Positions 30,938-39,692 of a stretch of 64,000 nucleotides of DNA are shown here, one piece after another. Position 1 is the stretch's first letter; each line of letters begins with the position of its first letter. The stretch comes from Xylanimonas oleitrophica (GTDB lineage: Bacteria > Actinomycetota > Actinomycetes > Actinomycetales > Cellulomonadaceae). The notes below the pieces were generated by a model, which saw nothing but the letters and a program-made list of their open reading frames with translations, made no database searches and was not told the DNA's origin. The position numbers were made by a program, and so were the translations under genes. The stretch is taken from the NCBI RefSeq assembly GCF_003244315.1, contig NZ_QKWH01000001.1, positions 733,523 to 797,522 of the forward strand. The letters run 5' to 3'.

Positions 30938-32116
30938 GTGACGACCCAGCCCGCCCCCGCACGTCAGCCGGCCGCCGGTCTGCCCCTGCGCCCCGAGCTG
31001 GCGCACGAGGAGCCGTACGGCGCCCCGCAGCTCGACGTGCCGGTGCTGCTCAACGTCAACGAGAACCCCTACGCCCCGTCCGAGGACGTCGTCGCCACGA
31101 TCGCAGCCGAGGTCGCCGCGGCGGCGCGCGGGCTCAACCGCTACCCGGACCGGGACTTCCTCGCCCTGCGCGCGGACCTGGCCGGCTATCTCGGCCGCGA
31201 GTCGGGCGTCGCGCTCGAGGCGGAGCAGCTGTGGGCGGCGAACGGCTCGAACGAGGTCATGCTGCACCTGCTGCAGGCCTTCGGCGGTCCCGGGCGCACG
31301 GCCGTGTCCTTCGCGCCGACGTACTCGATGTACCCGGAGTACGCGCGCGACACCCACACCCGCTGGGTGACGGGCCGCCGGGCTGCCGACTTCACCGTCG
31401 ACGTCGACGCCGCCGTGGCCGTGATCGAGGCCGAGCAGCCCGCCGTGATCCTGCTCGCGAGCCCCAACAACCCGACGGGCACCGCGCTGCCGCTGGACAC
31501 GGTGCGGGCGGTGCTCGACGCCGCGGCCCGGGTGCAGGTGCCGCAGGCTCCCGCCGGGCAGCGGGGCGCCGTCGTCGTGGTGGACGAGGCGTACGCCGAG
31601 TTCCGCCGGGAGGGCACGCCGTCGGCGCTGGAGCTGCTGGCCGACCACCCGCACCTCGCGGTGACCCGCACGATGTCGAAGGCGTTCAGCGCCGCCGGTC
31701 TGCGGCTCGGCTACCTCGCGGCGAGCCGAGAGCTCGTCGACGCCCTGCGGGTGGTGCGGCTGCCGTACCACCTGTCGGCCGTGACGCAGGCGGCGGCCCG
31801 GGGAGCCCTCCAGCACACCGGTTCCCTGCTGGCGCAGGTCGACGCCCTGCGCGCCGAGCGGGACGAGCTCGTGACGTGGCTGCGCGCGCAGACCGGGCCG
31901 TCCGGGGCGCGGCTCGTGGTGGCGGACACCGACGCGAACTTCGCGCTGTTCGGCACGTTCGCCGACCGCCACGCCGTCTGGCAGGGTCTGCTGGACCGTG
32001 GCGTGCTCGTCCGCGAGGTGGGGCCCGACGGCTGGCTGCGCGTCTCCGTCGGCACGCCCGCGGAGACGGCACGGTTCAAGGAAGCACTCCTCGAGGTGAT
32101 GGGAGACCTGGCCTGA
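30938..32116 (+). CDS. hisC: Histidinol-phosphate aminotransferase HisC
   Basis: PLP enzyme that aminates imidazole acetol phosphate to histidinol phosphate. The 392-residue protein has [40 protein letters not shown] and the PLP-lysine motif [18 protein letters not shown]. The GTG is leaderless after TAGACT. The stop overlaps the hisB ATG. Paralogues acting on aromatic amino acids look similar, but the his neighbours support HisC. Confidence 0.94.
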   Translation: MTTQPAPARQPAAGLPLRPELAHEEPYGAPQLDVPVLLNVNENPYAPSEDVVATIAAEVAAAARGLNRYPDRDFLALRADLAGYLGRESGVALEAEQLWAANGSNEVMLHLLQAFGGPGRTAVSFAPTYSMYPEYARDTHTRWVTGRRAADFTVDVDAAVAVIEAEQPAVILLASPNNPTGTALPLDTVRAVLDAAARVQVPQAPAGQRGAVVVVDEAYAEFRREGTPSALELLADHPHLAVTRTMSKAFSAAGLRLGYLAASRELVDALRVVRLPYHLSAVTQAAARGALQHTGSLLAQVDALRAERDELVTWLRAQTGPSGARLVVADTDANFALFGTFADRHAVWQGLLDRGVLVREVGPDGWLRVSVGTPAETARFKEALLEVMGDLA

Positions 32117-32727
32117 TGGCTGCCACCGCGGCACGGACCGCACGCATCGAGCGCTCGACCAGCGAGTCGAGCGTGCTGGTCGAGCTCGACCTCGACGGCA
32201 CGGGGCGCACCGACATCTCCACGTCGGTGCCGTTCTACGACCACATGCTCACGGCGCTGGGCAAGCACTCGCTCATCGACCTGACCGTCAAGGCCACCGG
32301 CGACACCCACATCGACGCCCACCACACGGTCGAGGACGTCGCCATCGTCATCGGGCAGGCGCTGCGCCAGGCGCTGGGGGACAAGCAGGGAATCGCCCGC
32401 TTCGGCGACGCCACGGTGCCGCTGGACGAGGCGCTGGCGCTGGCCGTCGTCGACGTCTCGGGGCGCCCCTACCTGGTCCACGAGGGTGAGCCGGCAGGGC
32501 AGGAGCACCACCTCATCGGGGGCCACTTCACGGGCTCGCTGACGCGGCACGTGCTGGAGTCGATCGCGCACCACGCGGGCATCTGCCTGCACGTGCGCGT
32601 GCTCGCGGGCCGCGACCCCCACCACATCGTCGAAGCACAGTTCAAGGCCCTGGCACGCGCGCTGCGTGCCGCCGTCGCGCACGACCCGCGCGTCGAGGGC
32701 GTCCCGTCGACCAAGGGAGCGCTGTAG
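32116..32727 (+). CDS. hisB: Imidazoleglycerol-phosphate dehydratase HisB
   Basis: Manganese enzyme that dehydrates imidazole glycerol phosphate. At 203 residues it holds only the dehydratase domain, without the phosphatase of enterobacterial HisB. Metal-binding motifs are [11 protein letters not shown] and its internal repeat EHHLIGGHF...[11 protein letters not shown]. It is coupled to hisC by a TGATG overlap. Confidence 0.96.
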   Translation: MAATAARTARIERSTSESSVLVELDLDGTGRTDISTSVPFYDHMLTALGKHSLIDLTVKATGDTHIDAHHTVEDVAIVIGQALRQALGDKQGIARFGDATVPLDEALALAVVDVSGRPYLVHEGEPAGQEHHLIGGHFTGSLTRHVLESIAHHAGICLHVRVLAGRDPHHIVEAQFKALARALRAAVAHDPRVEGVPSTKGAL

Positions 32728-32728
32728 G

Positions 32729-33277
32729 GTGCCCGATCGTCCCGAGTCCGACCTGCCCGCCGACCGTGCGCAGGAGCCTGCCGACACGCTGCCCGACGAC
32801 GTGGTGGTGCCTGACGACCTCTCCGGGCTGACGGCCCCGAAGGAGCGCGAGCTCGCGGTGCTGATCACCCAGGTGGCCGAGGCCGAGGCGCTCGCGGCCG
32901 CGTGCTCCCTCGCGGACCTCGACGTCGACGCCCTGCCGACCCCGGTGGGCGCGCTCGCCGTGCTGCGCGACCCGTCGGGCGAGGCGCCCGAGCGTGCGGC
33001 CGCCGCGGTGTCCCAGCTCGTCTCGGGGGTCCCGCTGGTGCTCGTGACGCGCACCGAGGGGCAGCTGACCGCGTTCCGCTACCAGGACGGCCAGGCCGAG
33101 GGGAAGCTGCCTCCCGGCCTCGTCCTCGGTGGTGCGCCCGACGCGCTGGAGGATCTCGTCACCGGTCAGATCACGGTCGCGGACCTGCCGGGGGTCGTCC
33201 CTTCGCGCAGCATCGGCCGGTTCCGCGCGATGCGGATGCTGACCGCCGCGGCCCGCAAGGCACGGAAGAACAAGTGA
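32729..33277 (+). CDS. Conserved protein of unknown function between hisB and hisH
   Basis: The 182-residue protein begins one base after the hisB stop at a GTG. It is acidic at the N terminus, with an Ala/Glu-rich helix region ([20 protein letters not shown]), a mixed alpha/beta middle and a basic C-terminal end ([15 protein letters not shown]). Proteins of unknown function are common at this position in actinobacterial his operons. I recognise no catalytic motif. Confidence 0.75.
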   Translation: MPDRPESDLPADRAQEPADTLPDDVVVPDDLSGLTAPKERELAVLITQVAEAEALAAACSLADLDVDALPTPVGALAVLRDPSGEAPERAAAAVSQLVSGVPLVLVTRTEGQLTAFRYQDGQAEGKLPPGLVLGGAPDALEDLVTGQITVADLPGVVPSRSIGRFRAMRMLTAAARKARKNK

Positions 33278-34062
33278 CGGCGCCGGGAGACGACGTGCGC
33301 GGGGGTGACGTGCGGGGCCAGGCCGCGCAGGTCCCGCCGCTGCTGCCCGACGGCGGTGCGTCGGCCGAGCTGAACCCGCGCCCGGCCGAGCCCCGGGGAC
33401 GTGCGGGACGCCCGTCCGTCGTCGTGCTCGACTACGGCTTCGGCAACGTCCGCTCGGCCGTCCGTGCGCTCGAGCGCGTCGGCGCCCGCGTCGAGCTGAC
33501 CGCCGACCACACGGCCGCGCTCGGCGCGGACGGGCTCGTGGTCCCGGGCGTCGGCGCGTTCGCCGCCTGCATGGCCGGTATCCGCGCCGTCCGCGGCGAC
33601 CAGGTGGTCGAGCGCCGCCTGGCCGGCGGGCGGCCCGTGCTGGGCATCTGCGTCGGCATGCAGGTCATGTTCGACTCGGGTGTGGAGCACGGCGTCCAGA
33701 CGGACGGCCTGGGCCAGTGGCGCGGCGTCGTCGAGAAGCTCGACGCCCCTGTCGTACCCCACATGGGCTGGTCCACGCTCGAGGCGCCGGCGGGCACCCG
33801 TCTGCTGGCGGGCGTCGAGGACGAGCGCTTCTACTTCGTCCACTCCTACGCGGCGCAGTCCTTCACGCAGGGGCACGACGACGCCGCCGACCCGCGCTTC
33901 GTCCCGCCGCGCGTGACGTGGTCGCACCACGGCAGCGCCGAGCACGGAGCGCGCTTCGTCGCCGCCGTCGAGGACGGCCCGCTGGCCGCGACGCAGTTCC
34001 ACCCGGAGAAGTCCGGCGACGCCGGGGCGACGCTCCTGGAGAACTGGGTCCGGTCCCTCTAG
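33274..34062 (+). CDS. hisH: Imidazole glycerol phosphate synthase glutaminase subunit HisH
   Basis: Class I glutamine amidotransferase that feeds ammonia to HisF. The catalytic Cys is in [10 protein letters not shown] and the His/Glu pair in [11 protein letters not shown]. The protein is 262 residues when started at the GTG overlapping the previous stop; that gives a ~47-residue Asp/Pro/Gly-rich leader before the real fold ([13 protein letters not shown]). A later GTG at 33292 or 33310 is possible. hisF is not found after it in this window. Confidence 0.93.
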   Translation: MTAPGDDVRGGDVRGQAAQVPPLLPDGGASAELNPRPAEPRGRAGRPSVVVLDYGFGNVRSAVRALERVGARVELTADHTAALGADGLVVPGVGAFAACMAGIRAVRGDQVVERRLAGGRPVLGICVGMQVMFDSGVEHGVQTDGLGQWRGVVEKLDAPVVPHMGWSTLEAPAGTRLLAGVEDERFYFVHSYAAQSFTQGHDDAADPRFVPPRVTWSHHGSAEHGARFVAAVEDGPLAATQFHPEKSGDAGATLLENWVRSL

Positions 34063-34156
34063 CACCGACCGGCGGCCGTGCCCGGCTGCCGGTCCGTGGG
34101 GCGCCGCCGGTGGTCGTGCCCCACGGAGAACCACGACGACCACCGCAGGAGAACCC

Positions 34157-34900
34157 ATGACCGACCGCCTCGTCCTGCTGCCCGCCGTCGACGTCGCCGA
34201 CGGCCAGGCCGTCCGCCTCGTCCAGGGAGAGGCCGGCTCCGAGACGTCCTACGGCGACCCGCTCGCCGCGGCGCTCGACTGGCAGGCCGGCGGCGCCGAG
34301 TGGGTGCACCTGGTGGACCTCGACGCGGCGTTCGGCCGTGGGTCCAACGCCGACCTGCTCGCGCGGGTGGTCCGCGAGCTCGACGTGCAGGTGGAGCTGT
34401 CGGGCGGCATCCGCGACGACGCCTCGCTCGAGCGCGCCCTGGCCACCGGCGCCCGGCGCGTCAACATCGGGACGGCCGCGCTCGAGGACCCGGAGTGGAC
34501 GGCACGCGTCATCGCCGAGCACGGCGACCAGGTGGCCGTGGGCCTGGACGTGCGTGGCACCACGCTCGCCGCGCGCGGGTGGACGAAGGACGGGGGTGAC
34601 CTGTGGGAGGTGCTGACGCGCCTCGACGAGGCCGGCTGCTCCCGCTACGTGGTCACCGACGTCACCAAGGACGGCACGCTGCGGGGGCCGAACGTCGACC
34701 TGCTGCGCGAGGTCGCCTCCCGCACCTCGGCTGCCGTCGTCGCGTCGGGCGGCATCGCGACCCTCGACGACCTCGCCGCGCTGCGCGCGCTGGTCCCCGA
34801 GGGTGTCGAGGGGGCCGTGGTGGGCAAGGCACTGTACTCGGGTGCGTTCACGCTGCCGGAGGCGCTCGACGTCGCGGGCCGGCCCGAGGCGGACGCGTGA
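34157..34900 (+). CDS. priA: Bifunctional HisA/TrpF isomerase PriA
   Basis: A (beta/alpha)8 isomerase of 247 residues. In actinobacteria this protein serves both histidine (ProFAR isomerase) and tryptophan (PRA isomerase) synthesis. Motifs [19 protein letters not shown] with the catalytic Asp, [27 protein letters not shown] and [11 protein letters not shown] are present. The ATG has AGGAG seven bases upstream. Dual activity is family knowledge, not visible in sequence. Confidence 0.94.
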   Translation: MTDRLVLLPAVDVADGQAVRLVQGEAGSETSYGDPLAAALDWQAGGAEWVHLVDLDAAFGRGSNADLLARVVRELDVQVELSGGIRDDASLERALATGARRVNIGTAALEDPEWTARVIAEHGDQVAVGLDVRGTTLAARGWTKDGGDLWEVLTRLDEAGCSRYVVTDVTKDGTLRGPNVDLLREVASRTSAAVVASGGIATLDDLAALRALVPEGVEGAVVGKALYSGAFTLPEALDVAGRPEADA

Positions 34901-35694
34901 GCGACGGCGCCACGCCCGCCGAGGGGGCTGAGGCCGGCCGGGCGCTGCCCGACCACCTGCGCTCCATCCAGCCCACGTCGCAGTTCGCCGGGGACGACGG
35001 CACGGCCGACGCCGAGCTGGCCCGCCTGCTCGACGGCTACCGTACCGGCGCGGCGGCGCTGCGCGAGGTCGTGGCCCGGCTCGCAGCCACGCGGGTGCTG
35101 GTGCCGGTGCTCGCCGAGCTCGACGTCGCCGAGACGGTGGTGGTCGACGGGCAGGAGATGCACGTCGACAAGGAGGCGTCGGCCGGTGTGGTCGCGCTCG
35201 CCGCTCCCGACGGCCGGCGGGCGCTGCCCGTGTTCACGAGCGTCGCAGCGATGCAGGCGTGGCGGGCGAGCGCCCGACCCGTGCCGGTCGAGGCGACCCG
35301 TGCCGCGCTGTCCGCCGTGAGCGAGGACTGGGCGCTGCTGGTGCTCGACCCCGCCGGTCCGGTCACCGTGACGGTGCCCCGGCCGGCCGTGTGGGCGCTC
35401 GCCCAGGGCAAGGAGTGGCGCCCCGCGCTCGTGCCGCAGCAGGACGGCGTGGTGGTCGACGCCGAGGTGGCCGAGGCGGTGCGTCTGGCGGCCGAGCCCG
35501 TGCAGCACGTGGTGCGCGTGGCCGCACAGCCGGGCCGCAAGGCCGAGGTCGCGGTCGTCCTGTCGATCGACGCCGGCCTGGACCGGGCAGGGCTCGACGC
35601 CGTGCTGCGTCAGGTCAACGCGCGGCTCGGCGCCTCGGAGGTCGTGGCCGAGCGGGTGGACTCGCTCGAGCTGCGCATCGCCGCCGCCCGCTGA
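34897..35694 (+). CDS. SseB-domain protein
   Basis: The 265-residue protein starts in a GTGA overlap with priA. It contains an SseB-like region ([26 protein letters not shown]) followed by a second, less clear alpha/beta part. SseB-type proteins are frequent beside priA in actinobacteria. The function is unknown. Confidence 0.8.
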   Translation: MSDGATPAEGAEAGRALPDHLRSIQPTSQFAGDDGTADAELARLLDGYRTGAAALREVVARLAATRVLVPVLAELDVAETVVVDGQEMHVDKEASAGVVALAAPDGRRALPVFTSVAAMQAWRASARPVPVEATRAALSAVSEDWALLVLDPAGPVTVTVPRPAVWALAQGKEWRPALVPQQDGVVVDAEVAEAVRLAAEPVQHVVRVAAQPGRKAEVAVVLSIDAGLDRAGLDAVLRQVNARLGASEVVAERVDSLELRIAAAR

Positions 35695-35710
35695 ACCCTC
35701 GGGCGAATCC

Positions 35711-36532
35711 TCAGGCGCAGGGCTCGACGGGCGTGAAGGCGGTGGTGTCGGCGAGCACCTGCTGCACCGTCGACAACGGGACCAGCAACGACATCCCGTC
35801 GTCGGTCTTGGCGTAGACGACCCCGACCACCCGGCCGTCGTCGTCGAGGGCCGCCGACCCTGACGAGCCTGGCTCCACGGGTGCGTCGGTGACCAGGACC
35901 TGCCCGAGGTTGGCGTTGAGCGGGTCGTTGGTGGCGCCGATGACGCTTCCCTGGGTGACCGTGAGCGCCCGCCCCTCCGGGTAGCCGACCACGGTGACGT
36001 GCTGGCCGGGCACCGGGTCGGCGTCGCCGAGGCGCGGGAAGGACGGCAGCGGGTCTTCGGTGCGGACCACCGCGAGGTCGGCCAGCCCCGCCGTGCTGGC
36101 GGCCGCCACCTCCAGGTCACGGCCGTCGTACGTGCTGACCTGGAGGGAGGATGCGTCAGCGACGACGTGCCGGTTGGTGATGAGGGTGTGCTCGTCGATC
36201 GCGAAACCCGACCCGGTCGACAGCGCCCCGCACCCCACGTTGCGGATGCGGACCGCCATGCGCTGCACGGCGTCGAAGCCGTCGGGCGACAGGTGCGCCG
36301 CCTCGGAGGGGGCGATGGACGGGGCAGCGGGGGCGACGTCGCCGGGGACGAGGTCGCTCGCCGCGATCGCGGACGGTCCTTCCGAGGGCAGCGGCGGGAA
36401 CGGCGGCACCGGACCGCAGCCGACGAGCAGCGTTGCGGCGGCGGTCAGCGCCCCGGCGAGGAGGACGGGGCGCGCGGGACGCCGGCCGTTCCCGACGGCG
36501 GACGGCGGTCTGCCGGCCGGGCCGCGGCTCAC
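35711..36532 (-). CDS. Trypsin-like serine protease, predicted lipoprotein
   Basis: The 273-residue protein has a basic N terminus, a hydrophobic signal and a lipobox LVGC ending at C39, so it is probably anchored outside the membrane. The chymotrypsin/HtrA-type catalytic set is H122 (ITNRHVV), D152 (GLADLAVV) and S224 (PGSSGSA). It has no PDZ domain. I use the GTG that overlaps the upstream gene's TGA (GTGA); an ATG 17 codons earlier would lie inside that gene. It is probably co-expressed with the coiled-coil membrane protein. The substrate is unknown. Confidence 0.87.
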   Translation of the reverse strand: MSRGPAGRPPSAVGNGRRPARPVLLAGALTAAATLLVGCGPVPPFPPLPSEGPSAIAASDLVPGDVAPAAPSIAPSEAAHLSPDGFDAVQRMAVRIRNVGCGALSTGSGFAIDEHTLITNRHVVADASSLQVSTYDGRDLEVAAASTAGLADLAVVRTEDPLPSFPRLGDADPVPGQHVTVVGYPEGRALTVTQGSVIGATNDPLNANLGQVLVTDAPVEPGSSGSAALDDDGRVVGVVYAKTDDGMSLLVPLSTVQQVLADTTAFTPVEPCA

Positions 36533-37191
36533 TGCTGCAGCTCCTGCTGCAGGGACTCGTTGGCGGCTGTCGCCTGCGCGCACAGCGTGTCGACCTGCTG
36601 GCCGAACTGCTCCAGGTCGGCGGGGTCGTACCGCTCCGGCGTCCGCAGGTACTCGATCAGCTGCGACTGCCCGGAGGTGCAGCGGCCCAGCGCGCTGGCC
36701 ACCACCCCGGCCGCCTCGCTCACCCGGCGCTGGTAGTCCAGGTACTGCTGCGACGCCACGTTCTCGTCACCGAGCTGCGCCTTCTCGTCGGCCAGCGCGG
36801 TGATCCGCGAGGTGGCGGTGGCCAGCTGCTCCCGCGCCGCGGCGAGCTCGGAGCTCGCGGCCGAGAGCTGGGACTCCAGCTCGGCGACCCGCTCGCCCTG
36901 GGCGCGCGCCTGCTCCTGCCAGGCGTCCGACGACTGGCGCCACCGGTCCGCCGCCACCCACAGGTAGCCCGCCAGGCACAGGGCGACCACGAGCAGCGCG
37001 GCCAGCACCACGGCCCCGCGGCCACGGCGTCGCGAGCGGCGCACCGCTGCCGCACCGTCGTCGGGGAGCGGTGCCTCCGCGACGGCTGCGTGCGGGGCGG
37101 CGGCCGGCACGGCGTGGGGGCCCGAGCCGTGGCCGGGCGGGGCGTAGGAGGGCGGGACGGGTGCCGCACCCGCAGGGCGCTCGTCGCTCAT
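36529..37191 (-). CDS. Single-pass membrane protein with extracytoplasmic coiled coil
   Basis: The 220-residue protein has a Pro/Ala-rich cytoplasmic start (~50 residues), an Arg-rich stretch, one membrane helix (AVVLAALLVVALCLAGYLWV), then a coiled coil (about 95-145) and a helical end with two cysteines. The stop is shared with the start of the protease gene. No family is recognised. A role in anchoring or controlling the protease is inference from coupling alone. Confidence 0.75.
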   Translation of the reverse strand: MSDERPAGAAPVPPSYAPPGHGSGPHAVPAAAPHAAVAEAPLPDDGAAAVRRSRRRGRGAVVLAALLVVALCLAGYLWVAADRWRQSSDAWQEQARAQGERVAELESQLSAASSELAAAREQLATATSRITALADEKAQLGDENVASQQYLDYQRRVSEAAGVVASALGRCTSGQSQLIEYLRTPERYDPADLEQFGQQVDTLCAQATAANESLQQELQQ

Positions 37192-37231
37192 CGGGTCCTC
37201 AGGCGCTCACGGAAGGTGGGGGAGGAGCAGG

Positions 37232-37615
37232 TCAGACGACGGAGCCGGTGAACTTCTCGCCCGGCCCCTCGCCCGGGGCGTCCGGGATCACGGAGGCCTC
37301 GCGGAACGCCAGCTGCAGGGAGCGCAGGCCGTCGCGCAGCGAGCGGGCGTGCTGGTTGCCGATGTCGGGCGCCGAGGCGGTCACGAGGGCGGCCAGGGCG
37401 TTGATGAGCTTGCGCGCCTCGTCGAGGTCGAGGTGCCCCTGCTCCTCGGCGTCCTCCGCCAGCCCGCACTTGACGGCGGCGGCGCTCATGAGGTGGACGG
37501 CGGCGGTGGTGATGACCTCGACGGCGGCGACGTCCGCGATGTCGCGCGTCACCTCGTCGACGGCGGCCGGGTCCACGGAGCCGGCGGGGGCGGAGTTCTC
37601 GGGGGCGGTGCTCAT
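37232..37615 (-). CDS. DUF1844-family-like protein
   Basis: The 127-residue protein has an Ala/Pro-rich start, the helical segments AVEVITTAAVHLMSAAAVKC and LDEARKLINALAALVTA seen in DUF1844 proteins, and a short flexible end. The function is unknown. I use the second ATG because it is 7 nt after TAGGAT on the minus strand; the ATG three codons upstream overlaps that hexamer. In many actinobacteria this gene lies near infC, as here. Confidence 0.75.
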   Translation of the reverse strand: MSTAPENSAPAGSVDPAAVDEVTRDIADVAAVEVITTAAVHLMSAAAVKCGLAEDAEEQGHLDLDEARKLINALAALVTASAPDIGNQHARSLRDGLRSLQLAFREASVIPDAPGEGPGEKFTGSVV

Positions 37616-37622
37616 GAAGGTC

Positions 37623-37628
37623 ATCCTA
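37623..37628 (-). promoter_or_regulatory. -10 hexamer of the DUF1844-like gene (leaderless)
   Basis: TAGGAT on the minus strand ends 7 nt before the ATG at 37615. Confidence 0.5.
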
Positions 37629-37663
37629 GGTGTCGTGGCGGGCCCTGCGGACGGGCCGGACGG

Positions 37664-37703
37664 CCGGAGGCCGGGCCCCGCGCGTGCGGGACCCGGCCTC
37701 CGG
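37664..37703 (-). terminator. Terminator of katA
   Basis: An 18-position stem (37664-37681 with 37686-37703, one mismatch) with a 4-nt loop lies about 26 bp downstream of the katA stop on the minus strand and ahead of the DUF1844-like gene. It is the strongest hairpin in this part of the window. Confidence 0.75.
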
Positions 37704-37729
37704 CGGGACGGGGAGAGGCGAGGGCCTCG

Positions 37730-39244
37730 TCAGATGCCGACGGGCTCGACGTCCGGGCCCTGGCCGGCGGCGACGGGCGTCGGCGCCGGGCCGACGGCGA
37801 CCTCGGTGCGCAGCTTGGCGCCGAGCTCGCTGTCGACGTTCGTCCAGTACTGGAAGAAGCGCTCGCGGATGGCCTCGACCGTGATGGCCTTGCCCTGACC
37901 GGTCAGCGTCTCGAGGAAGCGCGCCTTGGCCGCGTCGTCGAACACCTCGCGGTACAGCGTGCCGGCCTGGCCGAAGTCGTCGTCCTCGGCGTGCAGCGAG
38001 GCGGCGGTGCGCACCAGCGCGCCGTCGTTCGCCCACGAGCCCTCGGCCGCCCGCGTCGGGTCGGCGGACGGGCCGCCGAACGAGTTGGGCGTGTAGTTGG
38101 GCACGCCCACCTCGTTGAAGTGGTGACGCTGCGAGCCGTCCTGCGAGTAGTTGTGCACCGGGGCCGCGTGCGGCTGGTTCACCGGGATCGACTGGTAGTT
38201 GGTGCCGACGCGGTAGCGCTGGGCGTCCGGGTAGGAGAACACGCGCGCCATGAGCATCTTGTCGGGCGAGATGTCGGTGCCCGGCACCTGGTTGGCCGGC
38301 GAGAGCGCGATCTGCTCGATCTCCGCGAAGTGGTTGCGCGGGTTGCGGTCGAGGGTGAAGTGACCGACCTCGATCAGCGGGTAGTCGGCGTGCGGCCACA
38401 CCTTGGTCAGGTCGAACGGGTTGAAGCGGTAGCTCTTCGCGTCCTCGTACGGCATGACCTGGACCTTGATGTCCCAGGTGGGGAAGTCCCCGGCCTCGAT
38501 GTGCTCGTAGAGGTCGCGGCGGTAGTAGTCCGCGTCCGCACCCGCGAGGCGCTCGGCCTCCTCGTTGGTGATGTTCTTGACGCCCTGGCGGGAGATGAAG
38601 TGGTACTTGACCCAGAAGCGCTCGCCGGCGGAGTTGATCCACTGGTAGGTGTGGGAGCCGTAGCCGTTGAGCTCGCGCCACGACGTGGGCAGGCCGCGGT
38701 CGCCCATGAGGTAGGTGACCTGGTGGGCCGACTCGGGCGACAGCGTCCAGAAGTCCCACTGCATGTCGGCGTCGCGCAGGCCGGACCAGGGCAGGCGCTT
38801 CTGCGAGTGGATGAAGTCCGGGAACTTGATGGCGTCGCGGATGAAGAACACCGGCGTGTTGTTGCCGACGATGTCGAGGTTGCCCTCGGTCGTGTAGAAG
38901 CGCAGGGCGAAGCCGCGCACGTCGCGCCAGGTGTCGGGGGAGCCGAGCTCGCCGGCGACGGACGAGAAGCGCAGGGCGACCTCGCCGGTGGTGCCGGGCT
39001 GGAAGGCCGCGGCGCGGGTGTAGCGCGAGACGTCGCCGGTGATCTCCCAGCGGCCGAACGCGCCGCCGCCCTTGGCGTGGACGATGCGCTCGGGGATCCG
39101 CTCGCGGTTGAACTGGGCGAGCTTCTCGACGAGGTAGCGGTCGTGCAGCACGGTGGCGCCGTCGGCACCCACGGTCATGGAGTGGGCGTCGCTGGCGACC
39201 GGCGTGCCGGTCTGCGTGGTGGTGAACGGGTTCGTGGTGGTCAC
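37730..39244 (-). CDS. katA: Monofunctional heme catalase KatA
   Basis: Converts hydrogen peroxide to water and oxygen. The 504-residue protein is a complete small-subunit catalase. The active-site His lies in IPERIVHAKGGGAFG, the distal Asn in NLDIVGNNTPVFFIRD, and the proximal heme Tyr in RVFSYPDAQRYRVGTNY. The GTG start lies 7 nt after a TACGGT hexamer, so it is probably leaderless. A 15-bp 7-1-7 palindrome lies over the likely -35 region. It is transcribed away from infC. Confidence 0.95.
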   Translation of the reverse strand: MTTTNPFTTTQTGTPVASDAHSMTVGADGATVLHDRYLVEKLAQFNRERIPERIVHAKGGGAFGRWEITGDVSRYTRAAAFQPGTTGEVALRFSSVAGELGSPDTWRDVRGFALRFYTTEGNLDIVGNNTPVFFIRDAIKFPDFIHSQKRLPWSGLRDADMQWDFWTLSPESAHQVTYLMGDRGLPTSWRELNGYGSHTYQWINSAGERFWVKYHFISRQGVKNITNEEAERLAGADADYYRRDLYEHIEAGDFPTWDIKVQVMPYEDAKSYRFNPFDLTKVWPHADYPLIEVGHFTLDRNPRNHFAEIEQIALSPANQVPGTDISPDKMLMARVFSYPDAQRYRVGTNYQSIPVNQPHAAPVHNYSQDGSQRHHFNEVGVPNYTPNSFGGPSADPTRAAEGSWANDGALVRTAASLHAEDDDFGQAGTLYREVFDDAAKARFLETLTGQGKAITVEAIRERFFQYWTNVDSELGAKLRTEVAVGPAPTPVAAGQGPDVEPVGI

Positions 39245-39251
39245 GAGGACG

Positions 39252-39257
39252 ACCGTA
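39252..39257 (-). promoter_or_regulatory. -10 hexamer of katA (leaderless)
   Basis: TACGGT on the minus strand ends 7 nt before the GTG at 39244. Confidence 0.5.
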
Positions 39258-39266
39258 CGGGCTTTT

Positions 39267-39281
39267 CTGGAATGATTCCAG
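39267..39281. promoter_or_regulatory. Candidate Fur/PerR-type operator of katA
   Basis: CTGGAATGATTCCAG is a perfect 7-1-7 inverted repeat in an otherwise GC-rich spacer. Its right half coincides with the place expected for the -35 of the katA promoter on the minus strand. The geometry matches operators of Fur/PerR-family repressors, which often control catalase. No such regulator gene is in the window. Confidence 0.6.
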
Positions 39282-39373
39282 TACGTCGCCCGCGCGGAGG
39301 CGTGTCGCCGACGTCACGCCCGGCCGGGGCGGCTTCGGGCGGCGCACGGCTTCGGACCGGCGCGGTTCCGTGC

Positions 39374-39379
39374 TACCGT
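39374..39379 (+). promoter_or_regulatory. Possible -10 of the infC operon
   Basis: TACCGT lies about 310 nt before the infC start. If used, it makes a long structured leader. No clear -35 is seen. Confidence 0.35.
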
Positions 39380-39385
39380 TGACGG

Positions 39386-39692
39386 CTGACCGACCTGGTA
39401 GGTCTTGCTCGCGGCGAACCCTCGCCGCCGGGCGCGGGCTGCCGGGTGCACCAAGTGGATCACCTCCCACCCGAGCACCGACGGGTTCTGGATCGACACG
39501 TTCGATCCGGGCCGACAGGAGCCGGGTCCGGTCGGACGGCGGCACCCCGCGCGGGGAGTCGGCGTCCACCCCTCGCGGGTGCGGCTGCTGCCGTCCCCTC
39601 GTCGGGCATACCGAAGGCCTCCACCCTGGTGCTCAGGGCGGGGGCCTTTCTCCGTCCCTGGTGGTCTCACGACGATTCCTAGGAGCATCACC
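39386..39692 (+). promoter_or_regulatory. infC leader region with attenuator-like hairpin
   Basis: About 300 bases without a convincing gene. It contains a 9-bp hairpin at 39488-39510, other GC-rich pairings, and a strong stem at 39614-39648 with a 5-nt loop followed by a short T run (TTTC), then a spacer with AGGAG and the ATC start. The position of a terminator-like stem 45 nt before infC suggests transcription attenuation of infC-rpmI-rplT. The infC frame is open upstream, but high GC makes that uninformative. Confidence 0.5.
39614..39650 (+). terminator. Attenuator-like terminator before infC
   Basis: AAGGCC...GGCCTT stem of 15 positions with one A-C mismatch, loop 39629-39633, followed by TTTC. 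It is inside the operon leader, so it would act as a conditional terminator. Confidence 0.55.

Noticed and set aside
37622..37624. ATG three codons upstream as start of the DUF1844-like gene
   Set aside because: It overlaps the putative -10 hexamer, so it would be outside a leaderless transcript.
39491..39512. T-arm-like GTTCGATCC in the infC leader, considered as a tRNA remnant
   Set aside because: No acceptor, D or anticodon arms can be paired around it. It is part of a simple hairpin.
39446..39682. Leader peptide ORF (78 codons) before infC
   Set aside because: It starts at a GTG without ribosome site or hexamer, has no run of a single amino acid, and its length fits chance in high-GC DNA.
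39405..39692. Extension of infC upstream to a TTG, giving a 434-residue protein
   Set aside because: The added residues are unrelated to IF-3, the ATC has a good ribosome site, and the region contains a terminator-like stem.
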